Shown: in pieces, positions 43,003 to 50,764 of the stretch | How positions within the stretch are numbered: the first letter of the stretch is position 1 | Layout of the letters: each line of letters begins with the position of its first letter | DNA from: Paenibacillus_E sp964253085 | Lineage (GTDB): Bacteria > Bacillota > Bacilli > Paenibacillales > NBRC-103111 | Reading direction: 5' to 3' | Length of the DNA: 64,000 nucleotides | Assembly (NCBI RefSeq): GCF_964253085.1 | Contig: NZ_CAXUQH020000001.1 | Coordinates: forward strand, 7,812,001-7,876,000 | Translations under genes and position numbers: made by a program | Notes under the pieces: generated by a model | The model's input: only the letters and a program-made list of their open reading frames with translations | What the model was told of the DNA's origin: nothing | Database searches by the model: none

Positions 43003-44505
43003 TTAATGACCGACCATCATTGGAACTTCTGCCGCATTCCCGGACTCGCCTTCAATTTTCTTAGGCTTCTGCAGCATCAAACCAAGCAGACCGCCAACAA
43101 TGGCGATACCCAGCAAAATGAGGAATGTATGTCCGAATGCAGAAGCATATAAGCCTACATCTGGCTTTTGTGCACCGGATTCAACCATCAAATCCTTAAA
43201 TTTCGTACTGAATATCGTCATCAAGATGGCAATAGCGAAAGACATCATAACTTGCTGTGCCGCGTTCGTCAAGGACGTTACACGACCAACCAAATTCTGT
43301 GGTGCCGATTGAATCAAGTGATTGTTCAGCGGCATCATGAATAGTCCCATACCCGCTCCCAGAAGCGTAAGCGGCAGCATAACAGTGCCTACACCGGAAT
43401 CACCAGAAATATTGGAAAGCAGCAATGCCGAAATCGTTGTAAGAACCATCCCCGCAATAACGAGCGGACGAGCACCGAAACGGTCGGACAGCTTACCACC
43501 GATTGGCATGAACAATCCGGAAGCCAAAGCTTGAGGAAGCATGATTAGTCCCGTTTTCAATGGGCTGTACCCATGTGCTTGTTGTAAGAAAAGTGGTACA
43601 AGGAACATTGTACCGAACATAGCAATCTGTGAAATCCACTGCACGATAATCCCCTTAGTGAAGTTCCCTGAACGGAATACGCGAAGCTCCAAAAGTGGAT
43701 TCTTCTGTTTCAATTCAACAATAATGAACAGGATAAGTGCAATGACACCAACGCCAGAGCCGATCAGTGTATCTGCATCTGTCCATGTGGATTTCCCCGT
43801 AATTGGATCAATACCACCGTTGGAAACACCATAAACAAGTGCCGCGAAAGCTAAAGGCCCTAACAACATACCCAACAAATCAAGAGAAGCAACGCTTTGA
43901 CGCTGCATATTTGGCAATGTACGAATACCTAAAATAATACCAATAACACCGATAGGCAGATTAATAAGGAAAATCCACTGCCAGCTGTGATACTCAACTA
44001 ACCAACCCGCAACAACAGGACCAAGAGCTGGACCCAATAGGATTGGAATACCCATCATCCCCATAACAGCCCCTACTTTGCCTGGAGGGGATAAACGATA
44101 AATGAAGGCCATAGCAATCGGCACGACGACACCGCCGCCTAAGCCTTGAATAACACGGAAAGCAATCAACATTTCAACCGAGTTCGCTAGTGCACATAGA
44201 CCAGAGCCTATTGTAAAGAGACCTACGGAAATCAAGAAAATTTTCTTGGCACCGAAACGATCCGATAACCAACCTGCCAACGGAATAACCGCGGCTTGTG
44301 CTAATGCATAACCAATGACCGTCCATTGAACGAGCGATAGATTCAATAGATTGAACTCTTCTTGCAGCTTAGGAAGCGCAACGTTGACCGCTGTTCCGTC
44401 CAAAATAACCATGAAAATACCTACTACAATCGCTACCAGCGGCCCCAATATGCTGCGCATTGAAAACGGAGCTTCTGTTTCTTTCGATGTTGCTTGTGAA
44501 GACAT
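43003..44505 (-). CDS. DHA2-family MFS drug exporter (EmrB/QacA type)
   Basis: A 500-residue protein with 14 hydrophobic segments. GIFMVILDGTAVNVALPKL in helix 1 is the DHA2 motif D1, GWLSDRFGAKKIFLISVG is motif A, RVIQGLGGGVVVPIAMAFIYRL is motif B, and GPALGPVVAGWLV is motif C of antiporters. It should export toxic hydrophobic compounds in exchange for protons. The divergent TetR repressor gene and the 20-bp palindrome between them indicate drug-inducible control. Confidence 0.92.
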   Translation of the reverse strand: MSSQATSKETEAPFSMRSILGPLVAIVVGIFMVILDGTAVNVALPKLQEEFNLLNLSLVQWTVIGYALAQAAVIPLAGWLSDRFGAKKIFLISVGLFTIGSGLCALANSVEMLIAFRVIQGLGGGVVVPIAMAFIYRLSPPGKVGAVMGMMGIPILLGPALGPVVAGWLVEYHSWQWIFLINLPIGVIGIILGIRTLPNMQRQSVASLDLLGMLLGPLAFAALVYGVSNGGIDPITGKSTWTDADTLIGSGVGVIALILFIIVELKQKNPLLELRVFRSGNFTKGIIVQWISQIAMFGTMFLVPLFLQQAHGYSPLKTGLIMLPQALASGLFMPIGGKLSDRFGARPLVIAGMVLTTISALLLSNISGDSGVGTVMLPLTLLGAGMGLFMMPLNNHLIQSAPQNLVGRVTSLTNAAQQVMMSFAIAILMTIFSTKFKDLMVESGAQKPDVGLYASAFGHTFLILLGIAIVGGLLGLMLQKPKKIEGESGNAAEVPMMVGH

Positions 44506-44616
44506 GTCATCCCTCCATCCGATTAATTACTCTCTTGTCTATCGTTGACCGTATATAGTATACCCTGTACAATACAATGGTGGCAGACTTACACGAACAT
44601 CAATAACTCCTGTTGC

Positions 44617-44636
44617 AAACGGACAGATGTCCGTTT
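44617..44636. promoter_or_regulatory. TetR-type operator in the divergent promoter region
   Basis: AAACGGACA-ga-TGTCCGTTT: perfect 9-bp half-sites spaced by 2 bp, between the exporter gene (start 44505) and the tetR gene (start 44716). It is the natural binding site for the TetR protein encoded next to it. Confidence 0.85.
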
Positions 44637-44715
44637 ACATTCATGATGCTAACAGAACCTTCGTTTCTTTGTCAATACGAACACAATAAATTTACATCTA
44701 ACGAGGTGGTTACAG

Positions 44716-45327
44716 ATGTCCATTCGTCATGAACGCAAGGACGCCATGGAAAATCGCCAATTAATACTCCAAACCGCCAAACAACTCTTTCATGATTATG
44801 GCGTTCAATCGGTCAGCATGCATCAAATTGCCAAAACAGCGGGCATTGGACAAGCAACCCTCTATCGCAGATATGCGGATAAAGGGGACCTTTGCTTCGA
44901 TGTCCTTCAACAATATGGGAAGCAATTTATAAATGACATTATGATGTATCTCGAAAAACATAACCAGGCCGCACCCATTGATCGATTGACAGGCATTTTG
45001 GATCTATGGATTGATGAGATTGAAGAAAAAGCTGAGCTAATCGTTGCCATGTCAACCAAGATTGATATCAACTGCGAGGGTGACCGCGGCAACTTCTTCC
45101 TCTCCCCTATCTACCATTTCATACGCGATAAATTGTCGGAGCTTATTCTCGAATCCCTTGGACCCGAGCAAGGTCAGCAAACGGAGCCAGATTTTGCAGC
45201 CCATACAATCATTTGCTCCATCTCGCCGATCGGCTATTTTCATATCAAAAACGAGAAAGCCTATACGAAAGAGCATATGAAGGCACATTACCGTCAATTG
45301 TGCTGCTTTCTTTTCAAAAGAGATTAG
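44716..45327 (+). CDS. TetR-family repressor of the divergent exporter
   Basis: A 203-residue protein with GAGGTGG before the ATG. The N-terminal 60 residues form the TetR DNA-binding domain: RQLILQTAKQLFHDYGVQSVSMHQIAKTAGIGQATLYRRYADKGDL spans residues about 14-60, with recognition helix around IGQATLYRRY. The rest is an all-helical ligand-binding domain of its own kind. It is divergent from the EmrB-type exporter and a perfect palindrome lies between the two starts, so it most likely represses both genes until an exported compound binds. Confidence 0.9.
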   Translation: MSIRHERKDAMENRQLILQTAKQLFHDYGVQSVSMHQIAKTAGIGQATLYRRYADKGDLCFDVLQQYGKQFINDIMMYLEKHNQAAPIDRLTGILDLWIDEIEEKAELIVAMSTKIDINCEGDRGNFFLSPIYHFIRDKLSELILESLGPEQGQQTEPDFAAHTIICSISPIGYFHIKNEKAYTKEHMKAHYRQLCCFLFKRD

Positions 45328-45361
45328 CTCTCTGGCCACCCAAATGCCTAGACGGCTGAAT

Positions 45362-45395
45362 AAAGACCTCTCAATGGTGCATTGAGAGGTCTTTT
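45362..45395. terminator. Bidirectional terminator between tetR and the SLH gene
   Basis: AAAGACCTCTCAATG-gtg-CATTGAGAGGTCTTT: perfect 15-bp stem followed by T on the plus strand. Confidence 0.92.
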
Positions 45396-45424
45396 GTCGT
45401 TTCACTTATACGACTCACAATAGA

Positions 45425-47797
45425 TTAATAGTAATACCGCGGCTTCTCCTGCAATTCGGCTCTCGTTTGCAAGAAGCGATAGAACGCGCTAGCCGCCTGT
45501 GCTTTCGTCACTTCATCCTGCGGGGCAAAGTAACCATCGCTGAGCGTCATAATATTCAGCCCTACCACGATAGCAGCGTCACCCACATGCGCCAGCTTCC
45601 CAGCATCCGAGAAATCTTTGTTAAATACACCGTCAAATTTAGTTAGACTGTGATAACCCAGCGCTTTCACGATCAATTGCGCCATCTCTTCACGATTCAT
45701 CGCAGCTTCTGGATTGAACTCTTTCCCTACATCAAGCAGCCCGCGATCAACGGCATTTTCCACATAGGCAAAATATTTGGAGCCATTGCCCACATCCGCG
45801 AAGGAAGCAGCCCGCTCAGCTCCGTAATAGATGCCGCCGTTGCCACCATTCATGGCGATGACAAGCATTTTGACCAACTCACCACGCTTAATCGTTTGGT
45901 CTGGGTTCACTTTGCCGTCCTTCACATCCAAAGCTTGATAATCAAGCATCAGTTGAAGTTCATTTTGTGCCCAGTGCTTATCAATATCACTGACAACAAC
46001 TTTATCCAAAGAGATAATCTCGCCGGATTGCGCACTGCGCCATTGACCGGTCCCGGCATCCAGAAGGAAACTATCGCGATTCGCACTTTTAGGAACGAGG
46101 GAATACACGAGCTTCGCCTTTGACTCAGCTTTGGCACCCGTCGCCGCTGACGGAGGAATCTCCCCTGCCGCCACCATCACGCGATATTTCTCGATTGGCA
46201 TAGCGCCATAGTATCCGTTGCTCTCCAATACGTAGCCAAGCTTCACATCGAACTGTGCCAGCCACAGCTCCTTCGCCTTATCGACTGAAATAACCTCAGG
46301 CTTTTGAGCAGGATACGCGATATCACTTAAGGATACATAATAGTTCGAGATGGCTCCGGTTACACGGTCGATGCTTACCCGTACCTCTTCATTACCCACA
46401 ACAACACCGTCAATGACGCGTTTGTAGCTAATTTCCCATGTGCGCATTTTCTTCAGCATTTCCTGGGAATACTCTTTCTGAACATTCAGCACGAGTTGAT
46501 TCGTGGAAGCAGGAAGCTGCGCTTTGACAAATTCCGTGCTTTTCGCAATCGCATCATCTATTGAAATTTTGCCTTCGACAGGCTTCTCATTTTCACCGCT
46601 ATACGGTACATAGTAATTAAAATTAGTAATAACGCCGGTTTTACTATTCACGGATGCCCAAACGTTATTTCCTGCAATCATCTTACCCGAAGCTGCTGTA
46701 TCCGATGTTGCCTTGCTCCAGCTCATATTCCAGCTCGAGAAGGTCTCTCCTGTTTCAGGATTTTTGGATTCATTATAAGAAGCTTCTTGCAGCTTGTATT
46801 CAGAGGATAGGTTAAACGTCGTTACCACTTTCTTGACTGCTTCTTCCTTCGTCAAATTCAAGGTAGCTGGCGGTTTCGTTCCCAGTGGTTTATCTGTTAA
46901 TGGCTTATTGTCGCCGCTCAAGCTAGGAAATGGCTGCCAGACCTCGCCCGTTGCAGCATCCAAAGCAAAACTGTTCATAAAGTAGGAAATAATCGGAGTT
47001 CGCTTCCCTTGCGTGTTGTAAGGCATGGAATACTGTAAGGAAAGCTCCATCTTCTCACGGAAAAGTTTATCTGCCTTTTCTTTAGAAATCGGTGTGCTCG
47101 CCTGATCAAAAATCACCTTATCGTCCCAATTGTACCAATAGCTCGTAATCTGGCCTTCACCATTGACGTTAACATTAAGTCCATTCCCCGAGTAAGGAAC
47201 TCCCCCAACGGATCGATCGTAGCGAATGTTATATTGATAATTACCGTCAAGCGGGGTACGGAACGCTTTCTCTTCCGAGTCATCGTACAGAAGTTCCTTC
47301 TGCTTCGATGGGTTTACCTTAGCTACAAATGCTGCAGCCAGTTCCTTCGCAGCTTGAAAATCCACCTTAGGCGGATACGACGGTTTATGTTCAGGATCAT
47401 TGTCATTCATATTGTAAGACGTCAACGTTCCATCCAAGCCATTAATCGCGATATTAGCTGAGCCATAGAAACGATCTTTCACTTTCTTCGAATAGCTAAT
47501 ATTCCAAGTCGGGATACTCTGACCATTCTGGCCATAGAAAGCATTTAAACTTATCGATTGAAGAATATAATCTGTGGGTAGTGTTATGTAAGCTTTCGCA
47601 TGCTCAAGCGCTTGTTCTTTGGTAATTTTGGCATCGAGTGCCGACGTATCTACTTGCCCTGGGAAGGCAGGGGATGACATGGCGGCCGTTCCTGAACCAG
47701 TTGCCATATCTGCCCATACCCCGGTCGGGGCGACTGCGAGCAACAGCGTAGAAGCGATTACCATCGTGCCTGCTTGTTTTAATAATTTCAAAGTCAT
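45425..47797 (-). CDS. Secreted S-layer-homology protein with YcdB/PepSY-type repeats
   Basis: Start ATG at 47797 (790 aa), 3 nt after GGAGG; TTG at 47791 has better spacing. The longer frame to 47920 has no support. A signal peptide (MTLKLLKQAGTMVIASTLLLAVAPTGVWA) is split at the Ala-rich end near residue 29. Residues about 45-590 hold several PepSY/YcdB-like units, each with a helix (TKEQALEHAKAYI, SKEKADKLFREK, TKEEAVKKVVTTF, SVDKAKELWLAQF) followed by beta strands and GxITSYW/GVITNF. Three SLH motifs end the protein (DKHWAQNELQLMLDYQALD, FAYVENAVDRGLLDVGKE, GDAAIVVGLNIMTLSDG). SLH domains anchor proteins to wall polysaccharide; the repeats may restrain proteases, which is inference. Confidence 0.85.
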   Translation of the reverse strand: MTLKLLKQAGTMVIASTLLLAVAPTGVWADMATGSGTAAMSSPAFPGQVDTSALDAKITKEQALEHAKAYITLPTDYILQSISLNAFYGQNGQSIPTWNISYSKKVKDRFYGSANIAINGLDGTLTSYNMNDNDPEHKPSYPPKVDFQAAKELAAAFVAKVNPSKQKELLYDDSEEKAFRTPLDGNYQYNIRYDRSVGGVPYSGNGLNVNVNGEGQITSYWYNWDDKVIFDQASTPISKEKADKLFREKMELSLQYSMPYNTQGKRTPIISYFMNSFALDAATGEVWQPFPSLSGDNKPLTDKPLGTKPPATLNLTKEEAVKKVVTTFNLSSEYKLQEASYNESKNPETGETFSSWNMSWSKATSDTAASGKMIAGNNVWASVNSKTGVITNFNYYVPYSGENEKPVEGKISIDDAIAKSTEFVKAQLPASTNQLVLNVQKEYSQEMLKKMRTWEISYKRVIDGVVVGNEEVRVSIDRVTGAISNYYVSLSDIAYPAQKPEVISVDKAKELWLAQFDVKLGYVLESNGYYGAMPIEKYRVMVAAGEIPPSAATGAKAESKAKLVYSLVPKSANRDSFLLDAGTGQWRSAQSGEIISLDKVVVSDIDKHWAQNELQLMLDYQALDVKDGKVNPDQTIKRGELVKMLVIAMNGGNGGIYYGAERAASFADVGNGSKYFAYVENAVDRGLLDVGKEFNPEAAMNREEMAQLIVKALGYHSLTKFDGVFNKDFSDAGKLAHVGDAAIVVGLNIMTLSDGYFAPQDEVTKAQAASAFYRFLQTRAELQEKPRYYY

Positions 47798-47958
47798 CTT
47801 CCTCCTTAGTGTTCTCCATACAACATATGGACCCACATGCTTGGACGCGTCCAACTGCCATATATACCTTGACGGTGAGCGCTGGAAAAAGGTTGCAAAT
47901 AATTGAGAAAAATTTACCAATATTTTATCTCTGCTTCACTCTCAACAAATAGAAAAAG

Positions 47959-48000
47959 ACTTGAGCATCCCACACGGAATGTCCAAGCCTGTTCAAGTGA
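47959..48000 (-). terminator. Probable terminator of rluF
   Basis: ACTTGA and TCAAGT (47959-47964 / 47993-47998) close a longer imperfect hairpin; on the minus strand CTTTTTC follows. Confidence 0.55.
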
Positions 48001-48011
48001 TTCATTTTCAG

Positions 48012-48725
48012 TTACGGATTCGTCCCCGACTTCTCCTGGCTAAGCATGTGCATCAAATCCTTTAATTCACCTTGCGTCAAATCCCGCCATTTCCCAACTT
48101 TCAAAGCTCCCAAATGAATATGCATGATGCGAACACGCTGCAGGCGCACTACACGATATCCGAATGCTTCGCACATCCTACGAATTTGCCGATTCAGACC
48201 CTGTGTGAGAATGATACGAAATACACGTTCATTGACTTGAATGATTTCACAAGGCTTCGTCATTGTGCCCAGAATACGTACCCCACTCGCCATTCCCCGC
48301 AAAAACATCTGTGTAATCGGCCGATTCACCGTTACGATATATTCTTTATCGTGATTGTTCTCCGCACGGAGAATCTGATTCACAATATCCCCGTTATTCG
48401 TCAGTAAGATAAGCCCTTCTGAGTCTTTGTCCAATCTGCCGATGGGAAAAATCCGCTCCGAATGCCCCACGAAATCCACGATATTCCCGCGAATATGCGC
48501 TTCCGTTGTTGAGGTAATGCCCACTGGCTTGTTAAGCGCGATGTATACGTGCTCTTTTTTCTCTCCAATTGCCCGCCCGTCGACCTTCACTTCATCTCCT
48601 GGACCTACAACGCTGCCGAGCCCCGCAATTTCACCATTGATCGTTACACGCCTAGCTTCGACCCATTTGTCAGCCTCACGTCTGGAGCACACGCCGGTTT
48701 CACTAATAAACTTATTAATTCTCAT
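48012..48725 (-). CDS. rluF: 23S rRNA pseudouridine synthase, RluF type (RsuA family)
   Basis: Start ATG at 48725 (237 aa) begins directly with the S4 domain; the frame to 48767 starts with TTG right beside AGAAGG and adds an Asn/Glu-rich tail, and cannot be fully excluded. Residues 1-60 are an S4 RNA-binding domain (MRINKFISETGVCSRREADKW is the usual opening). The catalytic Asp99 lies in IGRLDKDSEGLILLTN, and ILTQGLNRQIRRMCEAFGY is the RluF-type RNA-contact motif. RluF converts U2604 of E. coli 23S rRNA to pseudouridine; the homologue here should act on the same helix. It is monocistronic. Confidence 0.9.
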   Translation of the reverse strand: MRINKFISETGVCSRREADKWVEARRVTINGEIAGLGSVVGPGDEVKVDGRAIGEKKEHVYIALNKPVGITSTTEAHIRGNIVDFVGHSERIFPIGRLDKDSEGLILLTNNGDIVNQILRAENNHDKEYIVTVNRPITQMFLRGMASGVRILGTMTKPCEIIQVNERVFRIILTQGLNRQIRRMCEAFGYRVVRLQRVRIMHIHLGALKVGKWRDLTQGELKDLMHMLSQEKSGTNP

Positions 48726-48945
48726 GCCCCTGAAATTCCCTTCTGTCCCGTCTTCATTTGAATTCAATACCTTCTATTATGCTGGATTCGAGGCGACGGT
48801 TCAAGTCGCTACTGCAACCAGCTTCAAGGGTACACAGATGCGGAGGGTCCCTTTCTTTCAAAAAATGATATGAATCGACTGGTAGATTCATCCACGCAGA
48901 ATCTCACAATCTAGCATCTATTAGATATAGAAGGAGGGATGACCA

Positions 48946-49260
48946 ATGAGCGCAAAAAAAGCTAGAATCGTTAAAGCTGTATCCACACCTCAAAAAGCGA
49001 ATCGCAAAACAGACTTGGGCAACGGGTTCCAACGTTTCTTTTTCAATCGTACGATCTCACCGAACACCTTTTTCACCTTCACATTTAGAGGAGGTGCTTA
49101 CAAACCCGTAAGTGGCGGATTTTTCATTTCAAATCAAAACTCCTTACCCGCTTACGCAACAAGCTTCTACAACCAAAGCGACACCGTCTACGTTATCACC
49201 GTGTACAACCCAACTCTATTCACACGTGCGATTTCATTTACATTCGTAGCTAAGCTGTAG
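48946..49260 (+). CDS. Conserved-looking unknown protein, 104 aa, aromatic and beta-rich
   Basis: I do not recognise this protein. ATG at 48946 follows an excellent site, AGGAGGG, 9 nt upstream, and codon use matches neighbours, so it is real. The first 25 residues are Lys/Arg/Ala-rich (MSAKKARIVKAVSTPQKANRK), the rest is rich in Phe, Thr, Ser, Asn and Tyr with alternating patterns typical of beta strands (FFTFTFRGGAYKPVSGGFF, YNQSDTVYVITVYNPTL, ISFTFVAKL). It has no signal peptide or membrane segment and no Cys. A surface or spore-coat component is conceivable but unsupported. A terminator follows, so it is a single-gene unit. Confidence 0.65.
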   Translation: MSAKKARIVKAVSTPQKANRKTDLGNGFQRFFFNRTISPNTFFTFTFRGGAYKPVSGGFFISNQNSLPAYATSFYNQSDTVYVITVYNPTLFTRAISFTFVAKL

Positions 49261-49285
49261 TCGTATACTTCCAAAAAAACAAAAC

Positions 49286-49319
49286 GACCCCCTACACTTG
49301 CAATGGTGGACGGGGTTTT
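49286..49319 (+). terminator. Terminator after the 104-aa unknown
   Basis: AAAAC...ACCCC/GGGGTTTT with an imperfect inner stem around TTGCAATG; T-rich 3' side. Confidence 0.65.
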
Positions 49320-49380
49320 CTACTTCTTGTGCGTTGTTTGGTATACTAAAGAACAGATTACATACCGAAGGAGTACAATG

Positions 49381-50001
49381 ATGCACTTACTACTATTAGG
49401 AGCAACTGGCCGTGTGGGACAGCGAGTTCTGGCTCAAGCTCTACAGGATGGTCATGAGGTAACCGCAATCGTGCGGAGTATGGATAAGATATCACTGCGT
49501 TCCGACCGGCTCACCTTGCTGCAAGGTAATGCTTGCTCCGCAGGGGATCTTGCCGGTGCCATGACCGGCGTGGACGTGGTCGTGAGCTGCCTTGGCACCG
49601 ATGGCGGAACGGTGCTGACCGAGGCGACGCCCCTAATCATCGGGGCGATGAAGGCTGCCGGCGTAAGCCGCGTGGTCACCGTCGGCACGGCCGGCATCTT
49701 GCAGAGCCGGGAGCATCCGGGTCTGCTGCGCTTTGAAGCGCCGGACACGCGGCGCTCCTCGACCCGTGCGGCTGAGGAGCACCGCCAGGCGTGGGCGCTG
49801 CTCGCTGAGTCGGGCCTACGTTGGACGGTTGTGTGTCCAACGTATTTGCCCGACGGCGAGGCGCAGGGTCAGTTCCGCGCGGAGCGCGATTTCTTGCCGG
49901 ACGGCGGCACGTCCATCTCCGTCGGCGACACCGCGGCGTTCACTTACCGCGTCGCCGTGGAGGACGCGTATGTCGGCTGCCGCGTGGGGTTGGCGTATTA
50001 G
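49381..50001 (+). CDS. Atypical short-chain dehydrogenase / NAD(P)H-binding protein
   Basis: Start ATG at 49381 (206 aa), 8 nt after AAGGAG; ATG at 49378 is next to it. The N-terminal Rossmann loop LLGATGRVGQRVL binds NAD(P)H. DVVVSCLGTDGG and RVVTVGTAGIL match the NAD(P)-binding NmrA/YwnB-like branch, whose members lack the classic Tyr-Lys pair and act as reductases or redox sensors. The first 120 bp have the usual base composition, but from about 49500 to the end the GC content is clearly higher than in neighbouring genes, mostly from third codon positions. The gene is monocistronic and its substrate unknown. Confidence 0.8.
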   Translation: MHLLLLGATGRVGQRVLAQALQDGHEVTAIVRSMDKISLRSDRLTLLQGNACSAGDLAGAMTGVDVVVSCLGTDGGTVLTEATPLIIGAMKAAGVSRVVTVGTAGILQSREHPGLLRFEAPDTRRSSTRAAEEHRQAWALLAESGLRWTVVCPTYLPDGEAQGQFRAERDFLPDGGTSISVGDTAAFTYRVAVEDAYVGCRVGLAY

Positions 50002-50041
50002 CTGGAGGGGCGAATAGCGCCAGCCTGCCCCCCTCACCGTA

Positions 50042-50224
50042 TAACGGACACAGATGACGTTAATCGGCTATTTAGCTGGATTCCGATGTTCTATCGGACA
50101 GCAAGGCCGTTATTCTCCTGTTTGGGGATCCATATGACCTCCAAAACAGTAAATAGCGGCGCTGGTGTCCGTTGTACGAGGAAACTGTCTCCTCTTTTTG
50201 AAATAACGTCTCTCGTGTCCGTTA
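50042..50224. repeat. Four copies of ACGGACAC-N6-CGTTATTT in mirror arrangement
   Basis: Copies: 50042-50064 (+) TAACGGACAC-AGATGA-CGTTAAT; 50092-50115 (+) TATCGGACA-GCAAGG-CCGTTATTCT; 50151-50174 (-) ACAACGGACAC-CAGCGC-CGCTATTT; 50201-50224 (-) GTAACGGACAC-GAGAGA-CGTTATTT. The outer and inner copies are 50 bp apart on each side, and CTGTTT/AAACAG pairs at the centre, so the region can fold as one long imperfect hairpin. No gene is seen in the gap 50002-50280. Confidence 0.75.
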
Positions 50225-50280
50225 CAATTACACAGGTCGTAGGAGGGCGCTGAAGTAGGCGATCAATGGTCAGGTCATAT

Positions 50281-50325
50281 AAAAAAAACGGATGCGCGCC
50301 ACTTCGGCGCCATCCGTTTTTCATT
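50281..50325. terminator. Bidirectional terminator between SDR and small membrane protein genes
   Basis: AAAAACGGATG and CATCCGTTTTT enclose GCGCC-acttc-GGCGC; runs of A and T on both sides. Confidence 0.92.
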
Positions 50326-50329
50326 ACTT

Positions 50330-50641
50330 CTAGTAGTTGTTTCTTCTTTTGGACAACTCTCTCATATTCAAACCCGACACGACGATTCCGCCAAAGCGGA
50401 ATACATAACCAAGCAAAGGAATGAGACTTAGGAAGGCCAATGCGATGTTGATGATGGTTTTCAGCGTAGTTCCATTGCCCGTAAGGATGGCAAACACCAA
50501 ATTCACGAAGACCAATGGAATGACCCAAGCGCATGACCATGCATACACAAATGGGATTAAACCAAGTAAATATCCTACTGCAATAGCTATTTCGGATAAT
50601 AGCTGCAGCAGGTTAAGCAGACGAATCGTATCTGAGCGCAT
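50330..50641 (-). CDS. Small membrane protein of unknown function, 103 aa
   Basis: Start ATG at 50641 with GGAGGAG 7 nt upstream; the longer frame to 50671 lacks a site. Three to four hydrophobic helices fill residues about 12-85 (LLSEIAIAVGYLLGLIPFVY, VIPLVFVNLVFAILTG, IINIALAFLSLIPLLGYVF). The C-terminus is short and basic (LSKRRNNY). It has no motif I know. It reads in the same direction as the exporter genes upstream, but a gap of 123 bp separates it from them, so it need not belong to that operon. Confidence 0.65.
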   Translation of the reverse strand: MRSDTIRLLNLLQLLSEIAIAVGYLLGLIPFVYAWSCAWVIPLVFVNLVFAILTGNGTTLKTIINIALAFLSLIPLLGYVFRFGGIVVSGLNMRELSKRRNNY

Positions 50642-50764
50642 AAATTCTCCTCCACTTCCCTCAAGCATCAATTTGCTTTATTGTAGCATATTGGAAAGTC
50701 AGCGTCGTTAGCCTTTTGTCGAGATTCGTCTACGACTCGCGACCGAGTCCTTACGCCTAAACGC

